From CAYYHA01 sp964471535 (GTDB lineage Bacteria; Myxococcota; Myxococcia; SLRQ01): 8,697 nt of DNA. A program made the position numbers and the translations under genes. The stretch is taken from the NCBI GenBank assembly GCA_964471535.1, contig CAYYHA010000182.1:1-8697 (forward strand), in the 5' to 3' direction. Positions 6,777-8,697 of the stretch are shown here, piece by piece (positions within the stretch are counted from its first letter, which is position 1; the number at the start of each line of letters is the position of its first letter). Under the pieces are notes generated by a model. That model was not told the DNA's origin and made no database searches. It worked only from the letters and a program-made list of their open reading frames with translations.

Positions 6777-7568
6777 CTATCCGCTCTGTCGCGCGGCGGC
6801 AGCGCGGTTACGTTCGTGGATGATCTTGAGTCCCTTGAGCGTGAGCAGCTCGTCGATCTCTTCCACGGTACGGGATTCCTGGGCGATCAGCGGAGCGAGC
6901 CCGCCAGTCGCCACCACCGTCGCCTCGAAATCGATCTCCGCCCGCATGCGCTCGACGATGCCGTCCACGCTCCCTACGTAGCCGTAGAGGAGCCCGGATT
7001 GGATGGAGGCCACGGTGTTGCGGCCCACCACCCGCTCCGGCTTGAGCAGCTCCACGCGCGGCAGCTTCGCGGCATGGTGGAAGAGCGCATCCATCGAGAT
7101 GCCGACGCCGGGCGCGATGGCCCCACCGAGGTAGGCACCCTTCGGAGTGACGACATCGAAGGTGGTGGCGGTTCCGAAGTCGACCACGATGAGCCCACGC
7201 CGATAGGTCTCGTAGGCCGCCACGGCATTGACGATGCGATCTGCGCCTACCTCCCGCGGATTGTCGTAGAGGATCGGCATGCCCGTCCGAACGCCGGGCC
7301 CCACGAAGAGTGGCTCACAGCCGAAGACCTTCCGGCCGACGCGGGCGAGCGTCTCATGCAGCGGGGGCACGACGGTGGAGACCACCATCGCATCCACTTC
7401 GCCGGGCTCGAGGCGCTCGGTGCGCAGGAGCTGCGTGAGGAGGACGCCGTACTCGTCCGCCGGCCGGTGCTTGCGGGTCTCGATCCGCCAGTGGGCGAGG
7501 AGCGTGTCCTCCCCGCCATAAACGCCGAGAACGATGTGGGTATTTCCGACGTCGACGGCCAGGAGCAT
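6777..7568 (-). CDS. coaX: Type III pantothenate kinase (EC 2.7.1.33)
   Basis: This 263-aa cytoplasmic enzyme should phosphorylate pantothenate to 4'-phosphopantothenate, the first committed step of coenzyme A synthesis. It belongs to the ASKHA fold and, unlike type I CoaA, is not inhibited by CoA and needs a monovalent cation. Motifs are complete: DVGNTH at 6-11 for phosphate/ATP binding, GADR at 108-111 with the catalytic Asp D110, DFGTATT at 130-136, the GGAIAPG loop at 148-154 and TGGLA at 221-225. The length is normal for the family. ATG 7568 begins the canonical MLLAVDVGNT; the nearest SD-like GAGAGGA is about 12 bases upstream, somewhat far. A promoter with a consensus -35 lies at 7614-7642. 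The next gene on this strand starts 12 bases after the stop. No CoaA is in the window for comparison. Confidence 0.97.
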   Translation of the reverse strand: MLLAVDVGNTHIVLGVYGGEDTLLAHWRIETRKHRPADEYGVLLTQLLRTERLEPGEVDAMVVSTVVPPLHETLARVGRKVFGCEPLFVGPGVRTGMPILYDNPREVGADRIVNAVAAYETYRRGLIVVDFGTATTFDVVTPKGAYLGGAIAPGVGISMDALFHHAAKLPRVELLKPERVVGRNTVASIQSGLLYGYVGSVDGIVERMRAEIDFEATVVATGGLAPLIAQESRTVEEIDELLTLKGLKIIHERNRAAAARQSG

Positions 7569-7613
7569 CGCGGGCTAGAGTCCTCTCGGGGGCGCATCTC
7601 GCGCTCCGAGGAA

Positions 7614-7642
7614 GCTACACCACCGGTCCGGCGAGGTGTCAA
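7614..7642 (-). promoter_or_regulatory. Sigma-70-type promoter for coaX
   Basis: On the minus strand TTGACA (7642-7637) is an exact -35 consensus. A 17-base spacer leads to TGTAGC (7619-7614), a weak -10 with three of six matches. Transcription would begin near 7607, about 38 bases before the coaX ATG. It lies in the 109-base gap after the PilZ-like gene, so coaX and the helical-repeat gene could be transcribed apart from birA. Confidence 0.5.
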
Positions 7643-7678
7643 CGGCCCGTCCCCCCCGAGCTCGCCCCGGTGGGCCGT
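7642..7678 (-). terminator. Inverted repeat at the end of the PilZ-like/pseudo-receiver gene
   Basis: On the minus strand ACGGCCC (7678-7672), starting at the last base of the TGA stop codon, can pair with GGGCCGT (7648-7642). The loop of 23 bases contains CGAGCTCG. The right arm overlaps the first T of the coaX -35. There is no T-run, so it could be a weak terminator, a roadblock or chance in GC-rich DNA. Confidence 0.25.
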
Positions 7679-8370
7679 CAGAGGAGGTGCCAGCCCTCTT
7701 CCTGCGCCCGAACGGCAGAGAGAATTCGCTGCAGGGCTGCCTCCGCGGATTCGCTCCCGTCAAAGACCGCCTCCACCGACAGCGCCTCCGCCCATGCCTC
7801 TCGGTCCGCAGGATCGCTCCCTTCGGGGGCAATCAGGAAGATGGGGAAATCCGGCTCGCCGCCGAGCGCCTTCAGGTCGGCGAGCACCTGCGGTCCCTGT
7901 CTCCCTTCGAGTTCGACCTCTAGGATCGCCGTGGCCATGTGTAGGAGACCCTCTGCCAGCACCTCGAAGGCCTGCTCACCATCGTGCACCACGGTGACGC
8001 GGGCCCCCTGCACCGCCAGGGGAGGGATGAGCTCGAGGCCCAGTCGCTGCCCGCGCGAGGCCACCAACACCGAGCGACCGAGGAGCGGGCAGCGGCCCAT
8101 CGCCGCAAGGAAGCTGCCCTCGGCCTCCTGCCGATTCAGGATGGTGCCACGCACCCGGCGCCCGCCATAGGGGATCTCGAGGATCTCCCGGGCTTGGAAG
8201 CGCACGGTCACCTGCGTCTCCGAGAGCAGTTCCACCTCGACCTCCATCTCGGCAGGCAGCGGGGGCTCCGGCCCATCGAGTGGTACGGTGATCTTCCCCC
8301 GGGACACGTCCTCACGCCAGAGCTGGTCGAGGGCACGGGGCGTGAGGAGACGAAGACGAAGCGCGCTCAT
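7678..8370 (-). CDS. PilZ-like domain fused to a degenerate receiver domain
   Basis: This 230-aa cytoplasmic protein appears to be a two-domain signalling relic or adaptor. Residues 1-75 resemble the PilZ-like domains common in myxobacteria: LRLRLLTPRALDQLWREDVSRGKITVP, then EMEVEVELL and VTVRFQAREI strands. The c-di-GMP signature DxSxxG reads DVSRGK here, so its final Gly is missing, and no RxxxR precedes it; ligand binding is doubtful. Residues 98-222 have the receiver pattern, but every key position is changed: ASR at 104-106 instead of the acid pair, Glu151 for the acceptor Asp (AILEVELEG), Ala181 for the switch Thr/Ser, and Asp204 for the conserved Lys. Glu at the acceptor site could mimic a permanent phosphate. 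The start ATG (8370) overlaps the birA stop as ATGA, so translation is coupled. The domain calls are by eye; the degenerate receiver is better supported than the PilZ-like part. Confidence 0.75.
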   Translation of the reverse strand: MSALRLRLLTPRALDQLWREDVSRGKITVPLDGPEPPLPAEMEVEVELLSETQVTVRFQAREILEIPYGGRRVRGTILNRQEAEGSFLAAMGRCPLLGRSVLVASRGQRLGLELIPPLAVQGARVTVVHDGEQAFEVLAEGLLHMATAILEVELEGRQGPQVLADLKALGGEPDFPIFLIAPEGSDPADREAWAEALSVEAVFDGSESAEAALQRILSAVRAQEEGWHLL

Positions 8371-8697
8371 CGGTCCGTCGGACGCAGGTGCTGCACCTCT
8401 CCCGCAACGACTCGATGCCGCGTCCCATCCACTGCTCGCACCATCAGGGCCCCCCCATCGTCGATGGCCTCGGCCACGCCTTCTACGATGCGCGCGGCAC
8501 GGCCCTCGCCGACCTCGACGCGCACTCGCTGCCCCAGCGTCGAGGACGCAGCCGACCAGGCCGCACGAACCTCTCCGAATCCCGATTCGACCCAGGCATC
8601 GTACCAGCTCTCGAGGCGGGAGAGCAGCGCTGCGGTGAAGAGCGGCCGGTCCACAGGCTGCCCAAGGGCAATCTGCAGGGAGGTCGCCCGCGGGCGA
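8367..8697 (-). CDS. birA: Biotin-protein ligase BirA, C-terminal part (partial, 5' end off the right edge)
   Basis: The last 109 codons are present; the frame stays open to the right edge. The enzyme attaches biotin to the lysine of carboxylase carrier proteins via biotinyl-AMP (EC 6.3.4.15). What is visible is the end of the catalytic domain and the C-terminal SH3-like domain: RATSLQIALGQPVDR, then LLSRLESWYDAWVESGFGEVRAAW, then TLGQRVRVEVGEG and the terminal EGVAEAIDDGGALMVRAVDGTRHRVVAGEV, which is the family's usual ending. The biotin-binding and GRGRRG-type loops lie outside the window. Whether it has an N-terminal helix-turn-helix and acts as a repressor cannot be seen. The GTG at 8654 is internal, not the real start. 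Its TGA stop overlaps the next gene's ATG by four bases (8367-8370). In many bacteria birA and coaX are neighbours, as here. Confidence 0.92.
   Translation of the reverse strand, partial: RPRATSLQIALGQPVDRPLFTAALLSRLESWYDAWVESGFGEVRAAWSAASSTLGQRVRVEVGEGRAARIVEGVAEAIDDGGALMVRAVDGTRHRVVAGEVQHLRPTDR

Noticed and set aside
6120..7997. A 625-codon open frame on the plus strand across coaX and its neighbours
   Set aside because: It lies opposite well-supported minus-strand genes (coaX, helical-repeat protein), is rich in Arg/His/Gly without domain motifs, and is explained by few stop codons in GC-rich DNA.
1..8697. Mobile element, CRISPR array, toxin-antitoxin or defence system
   Set aside because: No transposase or integrase motifs, no spaced direct repeats, no small gene pairs of that type and no composition break were seen; the genes are mainly chromosomal housekeeping or signalling types.

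Overview
The window is about 8.7 kb of high-GC bacterial chromosome. It holds ten genes or gene fragments packed tightly, with no gap longer than about 240 bases. I see no mobile element, CRISPR array, rRNA or tRNA. The gene content points to a Myxococcota or other deltaproteobacterial-type organism: a FrzS-like pseudo-receiver/coiled-coil protein, a PilZ-like/pseudo-receiver fusion, a conserved helical-repeat protein of the kind seen in these groups, and an ECF sigma/membrane zinc anti-sigma pair. This lineage call is inference from protein style, not a marker-gene result.

Left part (1-3598). A HAD-family phosphatase, cut by the left edge, runs leftward. Divergent from it is alanine dehydrogenase (ald, GTG start, 371 aa, catalytic residues intact). 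It is followed by an ECF sigma factor (TTG start behind a near-perfect Shine-Dalgarno) and its cognate anti-sigma factor, which has a cytoplasmic HxxxCxxC zinc motif, one membrane helix and an extracytoplasmic sensor domain.

Middle (3599-5648). A sigma-70-like promoter precedes a 582-aa protein: a receiver-like domain lacking the phospho-acceptor Asp, a very acidic linker with LExLEV repeats, a long coiled coil and a short helical tail. This is the FrzS/AglZ-like architecture of gliding-motility polarity proteins. A short perfect hairpin lies between it and the convergent gene that follows.

Right part (5649-8697, all on the minus strand, so read right to left). The order is the 3' end of birA (biotin-protein ligase), a translationally coupled PilZ-like/degenerate-receiver fusion, a promoter with a consensus -35, coaX (type III pantothenate kinase), and a 371-aa alpha-helical repeat protein of unknown function whose ribosome site overlaps the coaX stop codon. 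BirA and CoaX serve cofactor metabolism (biotin attachment, coenzyme A). The other three proteins in the right half look like signalling or scaffold proteins built on inactivated regulatory domains.

The most interesting theme is two separate degenerate receiver domains within 5 kb, one with Cys and one with Glu at the phosphorylation position. One sits in a FrzS-like scaffold and one is fused to a PilZ-like domain. No wholly new defence or metabolic system is visible.
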